Shown: one piece after another, positions 17,214-26,002 of the stretch
Numbering within the stretch: the first letter of the stretch is position 1
Layout: each line of letters starts with the position of its first letter
From: Amycolatopsis sp. CA-230715
GTDB lineage: Bacteria > Actinomycetota > Actinomycetes > Mycobacteriales > Pseudonocardiaceae
Direction: 5' to 3'
Assembly (NCBI RefSeq): GCF_018736145.1
Contig: NZ_CP059997.1
Coordinates: 8,741,501-8,805,500 of the forward strand
DNA: 64,000 bases
Position numbers and translations under genes: made by a program
Notes under the pieces: model-generated
Database searches by the model: none
The model's input: the letters and a program-made list of their open reading frames with translations, nothing else
What the model was told of the DNA's origin: nothing

Positions 17214-17284
17214 GGCCAAGTGCCCGAGTGGCTAGGGACCCGCCTGCAAAGCGGTATACGCCGGTTCGATTCCGGTCTTGGCCT
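17214..17284 (+). tRNA. tRNA-Cys (anticodon GCA)
   Basis: A 71-base cloverleaf: acceptor arms GGCCAAG and CTTGGCC (7 bp), D arm CCC/GGG, anticodon loop CTGCAAA with GCA, and T arm around GGTTCGATTCC with a CCGG/CCGG stem. The discriminator is T. CCA is not encoded. The outermost anticodon-stem pair is a C-T mismatch, the other four pair. It is followed by a long palindromic terminator. Confidence 0.95.
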
Positions 17285-17291
17285 CGGCCGC

Positions 17292-17336
17292 GCGCCGGAT
17301 GGGCACGCTCCACAGTGGAGCGTGCCCATCCGGCGC
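17292..17336. terminator. 22-bp palindromic bidirectional terminator
   Basis: Arms 17292-17313 and 17315-17336 are exact reverse complements with a single central base, so the RNA would fold into a 20+ bp hairpin. It separates tRNA-Cys from the convergent MFS gene and can stop both. Confidence 0.85.
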
Positions 17337-17345
17337 CGTGTGCGC

Positions 17346-18842
17346 TCAGGCGGCGACCGGCTCGGGCGCGGTCGTGCGCTCCCGGTGCAGCGTGGCCACC
17401 AGCGCCGCGCCCGCCGCGAACACCGCGGCGGCGATCACGGCACCCGCGGTCACCCCGCTGGTGAACGCGGCCTTCGCGGCGTCCACCAGCTCCGCCCCGC
17501 GCGTACCCGGGAGCGACGTGGCCACGTGAACGGCACCGGCGAGGGTTTCCCGCGCCGCGTCGGCCGCGCCGCCCATCCGGCCCTGGTAGATCCCGGCCGC
17601 GACGGCGCCGAGCACCGCCACGCCCAGTGCGCCGCCGAAGAAGTTGGCGGTTTCCGACATCGACGCCGCCGACCCGGCGCGGTCGACCGGGGCCGAGGAG
17701 ATGACGAGCCCAGTACCGAGTGCGAAGAGCGGCCCGGTGCCCAGCGCGAGGACCGCGATGCCCGCGATCACGAACGGCAGGCCGCGGTCCGCCTGGGTGA
17801 GCAGCAGGCCGCCGAGCGCGGAGACGACGAGGCCCGAGGCGATCGCGGTGCCGGGTCGGAGCCATTTCGTGAGCGTGGGGGCGACCATGGTGCCGATCGC
17901 GACGGCGACGCCCATCGGGGCGAACACGATCGCGGATTCCGTCGGCGAGAACCCGACGACGCTCTGCAGGTACTGCGTGACGAGGAACCCGACGCCCGCC
18001 ATCGCGATCCCGGCGAGCACGAGCGTCACCAGCACGGCGGTGAGCGGGCGGTTGCGGAGCAGGCGCAGGTCGATCAGCGGGTCGGCGAGCGCCAGCTGGC
18101 GGCGGACGAACACGACCCCGAACGCGACACCGACGACGATCGACAGTGCGGCGAACAGCGTGTCGCCCCCGTCCGCGGCGAGCTGCTTGAGGCCGTAGAT
18201 CGCGGGGAGCGCGGCGGCGAGTGCCAGCGCGACGCTCGCGATGTCGATCCGGCGCGCGGCGGGGTCGCGGTGCTCCGGCAGCAGGAACGGGCCGACCACG
18301 AGCAGCAGCACCATGACCGGCACCGCGATCAGGAACACCGAGCCCCACCAGAAGTGCTGGAGCAGGAACCCGCCGAAGACCGGGCTGAACGCGGCACCGG
18401 CGAACTGGCAGGTCGCCCACACCGAGATCGCCTTGCCGCGCTGCCGGTCGTCGCGGAACAGGGTGCTGATCAGCGCGAGCGTCGAGGGCATGAGTGTGGC
18501 ACCGGCGATCCCCATCAGCACGCGGGCGGCGATCAGCATCTCCGGCGTGACCGCGTAGGCCGCGACGATCGACGTGGCGATGAACGCCGCGCTGCCGGTG
18601 AACAGCAGTTTCCGCCTGCCGATCCGGTCGCCGAGCGTGCCCATGGTGATCACGAACCCGGCCATCAGGAAGCCGTAGCTGTCGCTGATCCAGAGCTGTT
18701 CGGTACCGCTGGCGCCGAGCTCGGCGCTGAGCTTCGGCAACGCGAGGAACAGGGCGTTCATGTCGAGCGCCACGACCAGCGTGGGCAGTACGAGCACGGC
18801 GAGCCCCAGCCAGGCCCGGCGCCCTGCGGTCTTGTCGGTCAT
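17346..18842 (-). CDS. MFS drug exporter, DHA2 (14-helix, EmrB/QacA) family
   Basis: A 498-residue transporter with the DHA2 pattern: VVALDMNALFLALP in helix 1 (motif D1-like), GFVITMGTLGDRIGRRKLL (motif A) in the 2-3 loop, RVLMGIAGATLMPSTLALI (motif B) and GAAFSPVFGGFLLQ (motif C, diagnostic of drug exporters). About 14 helices are predicted. It follows the FAD monooxygenase by 56 bases on the same strand, so the two are likely one operon under the divergent TetR. It probably exports an antibiotic or toxic aromatic. Confidence 0.92.
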   Translation of the reverse strand: MTDKTAGRRAWLGLAVLVLPTLVVALDMNALFLALPKLSAELGASGTEQLWISDSYGFLMAGFVITMGTLGDRIGRRKLLFTGSAAFIATSIVAAYAVTPEMLIAARVLMGIAGATLMPSTLALISTLFRDDRQRGKAISVWATCQFAGAAFSPVFGGFLLQHFWWGSVFLIAVPVMVLLLVVGPFLLPEHRDPAARRIDIASVALALAAALPAIYGLKQLAADGGDTLFAALSIVVGVAFGVVFVRRQLALADPLIDLRLLRNRPLTAVLVTLVLAGIAMAGVGFLVTQYLQSVVGFSPTESAIVFAPMGVAVAIGTMVAPTLTKWLRPGTAIASGLVVSALGGLLLTQADRGLPFVIAGIAVLALGTGPLFALGTGLVISSAPVDRAGSAASMSETANFFGGALGVAVLGAVAAGIYQGRMGGAADAARETLAGAVHVATSLPGTRGAELVDAAKAAFTSGVTAGAVIAAAVFAAGAALVATLHRERTTAPEPVAA

Positions 18843-18898
18843 CGGATCTCCTCGTTCGGTGGGTCTTCGCGAGGAGGTCGGAGCCCGCCGGGAGTTCT

Positions 18899-20368
18899 CT
18901 ACACCGGGCCCGAAGAAGTTTTCCCGAACCAGGTTTCCAGTGCGCTGCGCAGGGTTTCGCGGTCCGAACCGGCCCAGGCCACCACGCCGTCCGGGCGAAG
19001 CAGGAGGGCGCCGTCGTCGAGGCCGGTCTTCGCGATCGGCAGCACGTCGACCGGGCCGGTGGCGAGTTCGGCCAGGTCGCGGTTTTCCGGTGGTAGCAGG
19101 AGCAGTCCGCGCCCGGTCAGCGTGTGCTCGTGCAGCCGCGAGGCCCGTCCGTCGTCGTCGACGAGTTCCAGGTCGGGGCAGTGGCGCCCGGTCAGCTCGC
19201 CCTCGGTGGGGTACGGCAGGTCGTAGCGCAGGTTCACCGCGGAGAGCAGGTCGGAGAAGTACCGGTTCGCTTCGGGGATGTCCATCAGCTCCGCGATGAT
19301 TTCGCGCAGCGCGTCCACGTGCGGGCCGGGGGCCAGCAACGCGGACTGGGCCCTGGTGTTGCGCAGCACCGACTCGCCCGCGGGGTGCCGTTCGGCGGTG
19401 TAGGTGTCGAGCAGCGCTTCCGGCTGTTCACCTTTGACGACCGCGGCGAGCTTCCAGCCGAGGTTCGCCGCGTCCATCAGGCCGAGGTTGAGGCCCTGCC
19501 CGCCGTTGGGCGAGTGGATGTGCGCGGCGTCCCCGGCGAGCAGCACCCGGCCGATGCGGTAGGTCGACACCTGGCGCGCGCGGTCGGCGAACACGCGGAA
19601 GTCGTGCAGCTCCGTGACGGTCACCTCGGCGCCGGTGACGCGCCGGATGCTCGCCTCCAGGTCGTCGGCGGTGGGCGGTCCGTCGAGGGCGGGGGCCGTG
19701 GCGTCCAGCTCGCCGGTGCCGACCATGCCGACGGTCGTGCCGCCGCCGTGTATGAACGTGCCTGTCTCGTACCGGCCGCCCGGCGGGATGTCGCCGTCGA
19801 GCCGCGCGCGTCCGCCGATGGTGCGCAGCAGCGCGGGCGTGCCGGGGAAGTCGAACCCGGCGAGCTTGCGCACCGAGCTGCGGCCGCCGTCGCAGCCGAC
19901 CAGGTAGCGGGCGCGGAACCGGCGTCCGCCAGCCCGTACCACCACTCCGTCCACATCGGACTCGAACCCGGTCACCTCGTGTCCGGTGTGGACGGTGACG
20001 CCGAGCCGGGCCGCGTGCGCGGCGAGCAAGCGGGTCAGCTCCGGTTGCCAGATGTAGGTGTACCGCCGTCCGGGATCCGCGGTCAGCGCTGGATCGAGTT
20101 TGTGGATGTGGGCGAAGTGCCCCAGTGAGCTTCCGTGATCGCGCTTCAAGTCTTCGAACCCGCGTTCGTGCGCCTCGGCGAGCAGCTCGCCGAGACCGCG
20201 CCGGGTGAGCATTTCGCCGGCGAGCACGCCGAGACCGCGTGCCCTCAACTCCTCGGTGGGGGAGTCGAGCCGTTCCAGTACGAGCGTGCGCGCCCCGGCC
20301 AGCGCCAGCTCCGCGGCGAGGAACAACCCGACCGGCCCACCCCCGGCCACGATGACGTCTGCGTCCAT
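18899..20368 (-). CDS. FAD-dependent aromatic monooxygenase (PheA/TfdB, antibiotic-inactivating type)
   Basis: A 489-residue group A flavoprotein monooxygenase. GGGPVGLFLAAELA binds the ADP of FAD, CDGGRSSVRK is the DG motif for FAD/NADPH, and LLAGDAAHIHSPNGGQGLN is the GD motif. A C-terminal thioredoxin-like domain, as in phenol hydroxylase, covers the last 110 residues. Relatives include rifampicin monooxygenase and polyketide hydroxylases. Placement with an MFS exporter and a TetR carrying two operators suggests modify-and-export resistance or catabolism of an aromatic compound. Substrate is unproven. Confidence 0.88.
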   Translation of the reverse strand: MDADVIVAGGGPVGLFLAAELALAGARTLVLERLDSPTEELRARGLGVLAGEMLTRRGLGELLAEAHERGFEDLKRDHGSSLGHFAHIHKLDPALTADPGRRYTYIWQPELTRLLAAHAARLGVTVHTGHEVTGFESDVDGVVVRAGGRRFRARYLVGCDGGRSSVRKLAGFDFPGTPALLRTIGGRARLDGDIPPGGRYETGTFIHGGGTTVGMVGTGELDATAPALDGPPTADDLEASIRRVTGAEVTVTELHDFRVFADRARQVSTYRIGRVLLAGDAAHIHSPNGGQGLNLGLMDAANLGWKLAAVVKGEQPEALLDTYTAERHPAGESVLRNTRAQSALLAPGPHVDALREIIAELMDIPEANRYFSDLLSAVNLRYDLPYPTEGELTGRHCPDLELVDDDGRASRLHEHTLTGRGLLLLPPENRDLAELATGPVDVLPIAKTGLDDGALLLRPDGVVAWAGSDRETLRSALETWFGKTSSGPV

Positions 20369-20376
20369 TCCCTCTC

Positions 20377-20416
20377 CTTAACTAGTTAAGCGCCAGGATG
20401 CACTTAACGCGTTAAG
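20377..20416. promoter_or_regulatory. twin TetR operators
   Basis: CTTAACTAGTTAAG (20377-20390) and CTTAACGCGTTAAG (20403-20416) are two perfect 14-base palindromes sharing CTTAAC-NN-GTTAAG, with centres 26 bases apart. They occupy the gap between the divergent monooxygenase and tetR genes, so one repressor can silence both directions. Confidence 0.8.
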
Positions 20417-20441
20417 GTGTCAATCGCGGAACGGAGGACCC

Positions 20442-21077
20442 ATGTCGATCGAGGTGGCCGACGCGGTGCGCGTGGCGTTGCGGCTCTTGGAGTCCGACGG
20501 GCTCGACAAGCTCACCGTGCGCAAGCTCGCTTCGGAACTCGGGGTGAAGGCCCCCGCGCTGTACTGGCACTTCGCCGGCAAACGGGCGCTGCTCGACCAC
20601 ATGACGGACGTGATCGTCGCCCCGGTGACCGCCGCGCTGCCCCCGCCGGGTGAGGTGCCGTGGGCGCGCTGGGTCGAGGATGCGGCGTCCTCGTTGCACG
20701 CCGAGCTGCTCGAACACCGGGACGGCGCGCGGGTGGCGTTGGGCGCGGATCTCCGCGTCGCTCGGTCACTGGGCGAACTGACCGAGCGCGCGGTGGGGGT
20801 GCTGCACGCCGACGCGGGTTTCTCGTTCGCCTACGCCACCCGCGTGTCCGGGGTGCTGGTGCATTTCGTACTCGGCAGGGCGGTGGAGTCGCAGACGCGT
20901 CCCGACCCGGCCGTCGAGCGGACTCTGGTTTCGCAGGACGATTTCCCGTTCCCGCTGATGGCACGCGGGATGCGGGAGCGGCACGCGGCCGGATCGACCC
21001 CGGCCGACGACTTCGGCTACGCGCTCGAAATCCTGCTCACCGGGTTGCGCGCGATCCACGAGGATGGCGAGCGCTGA
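20442..21077 (+). CDS. TetR-family repressor of the monooxygenase-exporter operon
   Basis: A 211-residue protein. The helix-turn-helix is at LTVRKLASELGVKAPALYWHFAGKRALLDH, close to the class of tetracycline-type TetR proteins, and the C-terminal domain (AVESQTRPDPAVERT region) resembles the TetR_C ligand-binding fold. GGAGG precedes the ATG. It diverges from the FAD monooxygenase and the intergenic gap contains twin palindromes. The ligand is probably the substrate of that enzyme or exporter. Confidence 0.9.
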   Translation: MSIEVADAVRVALRLLESDGLDKLTVRKLASELGVKAPALYWHFAGKRALLDHMTDVIVAPVTAALPPPGEVPWARWVEDAASSLHAELLEHRDGARVALGADLRVARSLGELTERAVGVLHADAGFSFAYATRVSGVLVHFVLGRAVESQTRPDPAVERTLVSQDDFPFPLMARGMRERHAAGSTPADDFGYALEILLTGLRAIHEDGER

Positions 21078-21081
21078 CCGC

Positions 21082-22332
21082 TCACACCGGTCGCTCGTCG
21101 ACGAGGCGCATCGCCTTGCCGGTGCGCGGGTTCGTCCGGATCTCCGCACCGGAAACCCAGGCGACGGCGAGCGGCTGCACGATCCCGTCGCGCACCTGGC
21201 CCGCGAACCGGGGGCTGATCTCGTCGACGCCCGCGCTGATCGCGGCGGTGGCGCGGGCCCGGTCGGCGGGTTCGCAGGCGACCCGGAGCACGAGCTGATC
21301 CTTGGCCTCATGACGCCGCAGCACTACTTGGAACCCTTCGACCAGCTCGCCCGTGGTCGCGGAATCGACGACCGCCCGCAGGTGATCGAGGTGCAGGGTC
21401 ACGTGCCCGATCCGCGCACCCTCGTCCGCGCGGCCGAGCAGGCGGAACGTGCGTGACGGGAAGTCCGTCCACTCCGCGAGGTCGCCGACCGGGTACCGGA
21501 TGATCGGCAGCAGCCGCCTGCCGAGATCGGTCAGCAGCAGGCGACCGGGGCGCCCCGGCTCCTCGATCGGCGACGCGTCGACGGTGTCGACGATCTCCAG
21601 CACGCGGCTGGGCTGGAACGCGCGGAACACCCGCACGTCGGAATCGTCCGCCACCGGCGCGCCGAGAATGCCGCCGTCGACGCTCGCGTAGCCGATGGAC
21701 CGGATCGAAGCGTGGGGGAACGCCGCTTCGACGCACGCGCGCTGATCGCCGTAGAACGCCTCGCCGCTGAACAGGATGAGGCGCACACCGGGCAGGGAGC
21801 CGACCGTGTCGCGCACGAACTTCGCCAGCCCGACGAGGTAGGTCGGGAAACCGGCCAGCACGGTCGCGTCGAAATCACGCAGGGTCTGCACGGTGAACTC
21901 CAGCGGTGCGTTGCCCGCGACCGGGAGCTGCACGGTGTCGACGAGCGCCTGCTGCAGCACGTTGAGCGTGAAGACGAACCCGGAGTACAGCTCGCCCGCG
22001 TGGTAGAGGTTCGCCACCCGGTCGCCGGGACGCACGCCCGCGGCGGTCAGCCCGGTCGCGAACGTGGCGGCCATCTCCCGCCATTCTTCGCGGGTGTAGA
22101 CCGAAACCCGAGGCGCGCTGGTGGTGCCGCCGGTCTTGAACACGATGCCGTCGCGCTGCGGGCCGGTCAGCACCCGGTTGCCGTGCACGGTGTTCGCGGC
22201 CCAGAACGCGGGCTGGTCGATGATCGGCAGATCGGTGATCCGGTACGGTCCGGTGAGCCCGTCGTAGAGTCCTTTGTAGAACGGAGAGTTCGCGCGGGCG
22301 AAGTCCACCAGTTCGGTCAGTTCGCGGTTCAC
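21082..22332 (-). CDS. PaaK/phenylacetate-CoA ligase-like adenylate-forming enzyme
   Basis: A 416-residue stand-alone adenylation protein of the PaaK/LuxE branch. The phosphate loop is TGGTTSAP (about residues 67-74), followed by YHAGELYSG, FSGEAFYGDQ and the LLTDLGRRLLPIIRYPVGDLAEW acyl-AMP motif. A GTG start overlaps the stop of the LuxC-PaaK fusion (GTGA). It is the last gene of a four-gene operon and ends four bases from the convergent tetR. It lacks the CxCG site seen in its two operon relatives. It presumably activates a carboxylate as acyl-AMP; CoA, protein or carrier acceptor is unknown. Confidence 0.82.
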   Translation of the reverse strand: MNRELTELVDFARANSPFYKGLYDGLTGPYRITDLPIIDQPAFWAANTVHGNRVLTGPQRDGIVFKTGGTTSAPRVSVYTREEWREMAATFATGLTAAGVRPGDRVANLYHAGELYSGFVFTLNVLQQALVDTVQLPVAGNAPLEFTVQTLRDFDATVLAGFPTYLVGLAKFVRDTVGSLPGVRLILFSGEAFYGDQRACVEAAFPHASIRSIGYASVDGGILGAPVADDSDVRVFRAFQPSRVLEIVDTVDASPIEEPGRPGRLLLTDLGRRLLPIIRYPVGDLAEWTDFPSRTFRLLGRADEGARIGHVTLHLDHLRAVVDSATTGELVEGFQVVLRRHEAKDQLVLRVACEPADRARATAAISAGVDEISPRFAGQVRDGIVQPLAVAWVSGAEIRTNPRTGKAMRLVDERPV

Positions 22333-24842
22333 TTCTGCAGACTCCTCGCCCGGTGTTCGACGACGGCGATCAGCTTGCCGCTCGTCGTGGTCTTCTCGAA
22401 CGCGCTCAGCGGCGCGGTTTCGCAGTGCAGCCGGAGCAGGCGATCCTGTTCGACGGCCTCGGCGAGCTGGTCGTACCGCGCCAGGAACTCGCGTTCGACA
22501 TCGGCGCGGGAATGCCCCGGTTCGATGCGGATGGTGAGCTGGTCACCGTCGGCGTCCTCGGTGAGCACCAGCTGGAGCGCGCCCGAGTACCCGAAAGCCT
22601 CTTCCGCGATCCGGACGAAGCGGCGGTAGTTCATCGTCTGCGCCGCGATGCGGAACACGTCGCCCACCCGCCCCAGCAGTTCGAAGCGCGGGCTGCGGCG
22701 GCCGCAGGCGCACGGTTCGTCGAGCCAGCGGCCAAGATCGCCGATCTCGTACCGTTCGAGCCGCTGGCCGCGCCGGGTGTGCGCGGTGAACACCAGCCGT
22801 CCCGGCTCGCCGTCCGGCACCGGCCGATCGCTTTCCCCGTCGAGGATTTCCAGCGTGTGCAGCCCGGTGAACAGGTGGTGCACCCGCGACGGCGATTCGA
22901 GGCACTGGTAGCCCATCGGGCCCGCGTCGACCCCGCCGTAGGCGGCGGACCGGACCATCTCCACGCCGAACTCCTCGCGCAGCCACCGCATCTGGGCGTC
23001 GCCGAAGTGCTCGCCGGCGTAGAAGATCTTGCGGACACCGCGGTAGCGGCGCAGCACGTCGCCGCATTCGGTGAACAGCCGAATGATGAAGCTCGGCACG
23101 GTCATCAGCACGTCCACCTGGTAGTCCACAATGGACTTAGCGATCTCGGGGAGCCGTCCCCACTCGCCGCCCATCGGGAACTGGATCGCGCCGAGGCGTT
23201 CGAGCGCGGAGAAGAAGCTGGTGTAGCTGCCGTACATGTGCCCGCCGAAGAACAGGTTCATCACGCGGTCGGTGCGCGGGTCGAGCCCGGTGGCGAGCAG
23301 GCTCTCCGCGCCGAAGCGCATGTGCTCGTCGTAGTCGGCCCAGGTGAACGCGGACACCTTCGGCTCCCCGGAGCTCCCTCCACTGTGGAAGAACACCTCG
23401 CCGCGGCCGTGCTCCTGCAAGGTTTCGAAGGCCGACTTCGGGGTTACTGACACCTCGGGTGCGGGAAGCTGCCCGCCGTGCTCGAAGTCGTCGAGCGCGG
23501 CGTCCGCGCGGAACCGGTCGTCGAGCTGGACGTCGACGCGGCGGCTGTAGCGCTGCAGCGCGTAGACGCCGTCGTGCGGCTCACCCGCGTACCCGGACAG
23601 CATGGCGCCGGGAACCGTGACGCGCTGCGCGCCGGTGCCGACCATCAGCCTGGCGAGGACGGCGGTGTCGCGCCGGTCCGCGCCGATGCCGACGGTCTGC
23701 AGGTACCGGCGCATCGGGCGCAGGGTCGTGGTGAGTTCGTTGCGCGGCAACGGTTTCACCCACACCGTGCGGTGCAGTGGCGAGGCGCGCAATGCCGCAC
23801 GGGTGTCGGCGATGACGCGCCAGCCGCCGTCTTCGGCGGCCAGCACCTTGGTGAGCCCGAGGTGTTCTTCGAGCCGTGCCACCACCGTGGTGTTGGTGAT
23901 CTCGGCCCATTCCGCCGCGCTCGGTTCCCGGCGGTCGCCCAGCGGCACGACCTCGGCGAGCACTCCGGCGAACCGCTCCGCGAACGCGAACACCTGGGTC
24001 TCGTCCGCGGTGTCCAGGTAGATCACCTGCGGGCTGGAACAGGCCTGCTGGTCGAGGCGGCAGATGTCGGCGGCGACCCCGTGCAGTACCTCGCGCGATG
24101 TCCAGGCGTCCGAGGTGAGGTAGGCGAACGAGAGCTTCGGGCCCCAGTCGACGAGTCGGGCGCCGGGCCGGACGTGTTCGGCGACCCCGGAAAGGGCTTC
24201 CTCGCCGCCCCAGACCGCGACCGCGTCCGCCGGTGCGCACATGCGCCGCAGCCAGTCCGTGCGCGACGACGGGAAGTGCAGCACGATGATCCGCTCGGCG
24301 ATCGCGCCGCTCGGGTCCTTCTCGGCGAGCGCGGCGAGCACGTCGGCGGTGAACAGCTCGCCGCCGCTGGTCTTGAGCACGTTCAGGTTGCCGGACAACA
24401 ATCCCTCGATCGCGCTCAGCGCGCCGACCGCGGGGGCGTTGCCCGATGCGACGTGCGCGAGCAGGCCCACCGGGACCCACGCCTCGAATATCGTGCGGGT
24501 GAAGTCGAAGCGGGCCAGCCGCGCCGGGTCCACGCCGCCGAGCTCGCGCATGATCTTGCGCTCCAGCTCGCCGCGGTCGAACGCCTTGAGCAGATCGTCG
24601 AAGGTGCGCGCGATCTCGTCGGCGGCCACGCCCTGCGACCGGAGGCGTTCCGCCAGCCTCGTCCGGACCGGAGCGTCCGGTTTGGACAGTTCATCGGCGA
24701 GACCGCCGCACGCGTCGAGCACGGTCAGCGGGTTCAGCCGTGGGCTCGCGAGCACCCGCTGGGTGGTCTCTTCGAGGGTGTCGAGCAGCCGGTCGGCCTC
24801 GTCGTCGGAGATTTCGGTGCCCTGCCAGAGATGTGTGGTCAC
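22329..24842 (-). CDS. LuxC acyl-CoA reductase fused to a PaaK/LuxE-like adenylation domain
   Basis: An 837-residue two-domain protein. Residues about 40-440 are a LuxC-type acyl reductase (aldehyde-dehydrogenase fold): HVASGNAPAVGALSAIEGLL forms the NADPH-binding part, LKTSGGELF follows, and RLDQQACSSPQ places the acyl-accepting Cys at residue 268. Residues about 475-837 are an adenylation domain with FFHSGGSSGEPK as phosphate loop, FYAGEHFG, and CACGRRSPRFELLGRVGD near the hinge. LuxC reduces fatty acyl thioesters to aldehydes; the fusion could activate and reduce an acid in one polypeptide. It overlaps LuxE upstream and PaaK downstream by GTGA. I know no characterised homologue with this fusion. 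Confidence 0.85.
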   Translation of the reverse strand: MTTHLWQGTEISDDEADRLLDTLEETTQRVLASPRLNPLTVLDACGGLADELSKPDAPVRTRLAERLRSQGVAADEIARTFDDLLKAFDRGELERKIMRELGGVDPARLARFDFTRTIFEAWVPVGLLAHVASGNAPAVGALSAIEGLLSGNLNVLKTSGGELFTADVLAALAEKDPSGAIAERIIVLHFPSSRTDWLRRMCAPADAVAVWGGEEALSGVAEHVRPGARLVDWGPKLSFAYLTSDAWTSREVLHGVAADICRLDQQACSSPQVIYLDTADETQVFAFAERFAGVLAEVVPLGDRREPSAAEWAEITNTTVVARLEEHLGLTKVLAAEDGGWRVIADTRAALRASPLHRTVWVKPLPRNELTTTLRPMRRYLQTVGIGADRRDTAVLARLMVGTGAQRVTVPGAMLSGYAGEPHDGVYALQRYSRRVDVQLDDRFRADAALDDFEHGGQLPAPEVSVTPKSAFETLQEHGRGEVFFHSGGSSGEPKVSAFTWADYDEHMRFGAESLLATGLDPRTDRVMNLFFGGHMYGSYTSFFSALERLGAIQFPMGGEWGRLPEIAKSIVDYQVDVLMTVPSFIIRLFTECGDVLRRYRGVRKIFYAGEHFGDAQMRWLREEFGVEMVRSAAYGGVDAGPMGYQCLESPSRVHHLFTGLHTLEILDGESDRPVPDGEPGRLVFTAHTRRGQRLERYEIGDLGRWLDEPCACGRRSPRFELLGRVGDVFRIAAQTMNYRRFVRIAEEAFGYSGALQLVLTEDADGDQLTIRIEPGHSRADVEREFLARYDQLAEAVEQDRLLRLHCETAPLSAFEKTTTSGKLIAVVEHRARSLQK

Positions 24843-26002
24843 GACCTGTCCTTCAGGAGTTCGGCGGCGGCGATCGCGCAGCTGCGGTTACGGCTGATCC
24901 CGGCCCTGCCGTGGATTTCGAACCACGGCGTGCCGTTGCCGCAGTCGCATTCGTCCGCGCCGTGCAGCGACGCGAGATCGCCCATCAGCACGCTCTGCGC
25001 CGGGGCCGAGGTGATGTACGGGGAGACGAACTGCAGGTAGCCCGGTTCGCCGTGGGGGAGCGGTTCCAGTGTGCGGACCGACCGGGTGAGCACCCGCGAC
25101 CAGGTCGGCACGTGCAGGCGGTGGTTCGCGCATTCGAGGTACGGGATCGAGTGCTCCACCGAGCCGAACCCGTCGCGGATCCGGGCGAGCGGGATGCCGA
25201 GCTGATCGGAGATCCGGCGGTACAGCTCGGATTTCGCGATCTGCTTGTCGGCGTTGCCCTTCCAGCCGCCGCCGAAGAGGATGAGCGACCGCTCGTCGAG
25301 TTCGAGCGGCCCGACCCCCATCGCGCGCATGCGGTCGAGCGTGAACGACAGGAACGCCGGGAACCCGAAGATCCGCACCGGCCCGCCCTCGCACCCGAAG
25401 CGCTCCAGCGCGCGGACGCAGCCGAAGGCGTCGAACTCGTGGCCGGTTCCGGTGTGCGCGAGCCCGTAGTCGACCGAGGCCGCCGGGGCGAAGTCGGTCA
25501 TGAACTGCCCGGTGAACGAGCTGCCGAGCTTCAGGCCCGGCTGCGGCTGGTTCGTGTAGAGCAGGTAGTGCACGTCCTCGCGGTCGTCGATCCAGCCGTA
25601 GTGGTCGAAGATGCGGGCGACCATCCGCTGGCCTGCCCGCAGGGTCCAGGCGTCCCAGAACATCTGGGACTTCTGGCCGGTGGTGCCGGACGAGGTCGCG
25701 TGCACGGCGACCTCGTCGCGCGGCACCGACAGCACCTCGTGCATCTTGAAGAAGTTCGCGTGCACGAACGGCTGGCGCGCGAGGTCCGAAATGGACTCCA
25801 GTGGGGCGAGTCCGTCGGAAAGGCTTTTGTAGAACGGCGATCGCGCCGCGTGCCACCGGTTGGACTCGTTCATCGCCTCGATGAACAGGCCGTCGGTTTC
25901 GTCGTCGTGGCGGTAGGGTTCGGGCACGTCGCACAGGCGCTGGACGGCGCCCAGTTCGGCGGGGTCCGGCACGACGGCGGGACCGGTCAGGTGAGGGTTC
26001 AC
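24839..26002 (-). CDS. LuxE-like acyl-protein synthetase
   Basis: A 387-residue LuxE-family protein. It has SPFYKSLSDGLAPLESISDL at the N-terminus, the phosphate loop SSGTTGQKSQ (residues 104-113), LILFGGGWKG, and DGFGSVEHSIPYLEC. A Cys in NRSCAIAAAELL is residue 375, 12 residues from the C-terminus; bacterial LuxE enzymes accept the acyl group on a Cys just before their C-terminus. A CDCG pair precedes it. It starts with GTG overlapping the GNAT stop. It probably makes acyl-AMP, then an acyl-enzyme thioester that LuxC reduces to an aldehyde. No luxAB or luxD lies nearby. Confidence 0.85.
   Translation of the reverse strand: MNPHLTGPAVVPDPAELGAVQRLCDVPEPYRHDDETDGLFIEAMNESNRWHAARSPFYKSLSDGLAPLESISDLARQPFVHANFFKMHEVLSVPRDEVAVHATSSGTTGQKSQMFWDAWTLRAGQRMVARIFDHYGWIDDREDVHYLLYTNQPQPGLKLGSSFTGQFMTDFAPAASVDYGLAHTGTGHEFDAFGCVRALERFGCEGGPVRIFGFPAFLSFTLDRMRAMGVGPLELDERSLILFGGGWKGNADKQIAKSELYRRISDQLGIPLARIRDGFGSVEHSIPYLECANHRLHVPTWSRVLTRSVRTLEPLPHGEPGYLQFVSPYITSAPAQSVLMGDLASLHGADECDCGNGTPWFEIHGRAGISRNRSCAIAAAELLKDRS

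Noticed and set aside
17175..19226. A 683-codon plus-strand open frame spanning tRNA-Cys and the MFS gene.
   Set aside because: It runs through the tRNA and a terminator and has shadow composition; the minus-strand MFS and monooxygenase genes are clear.
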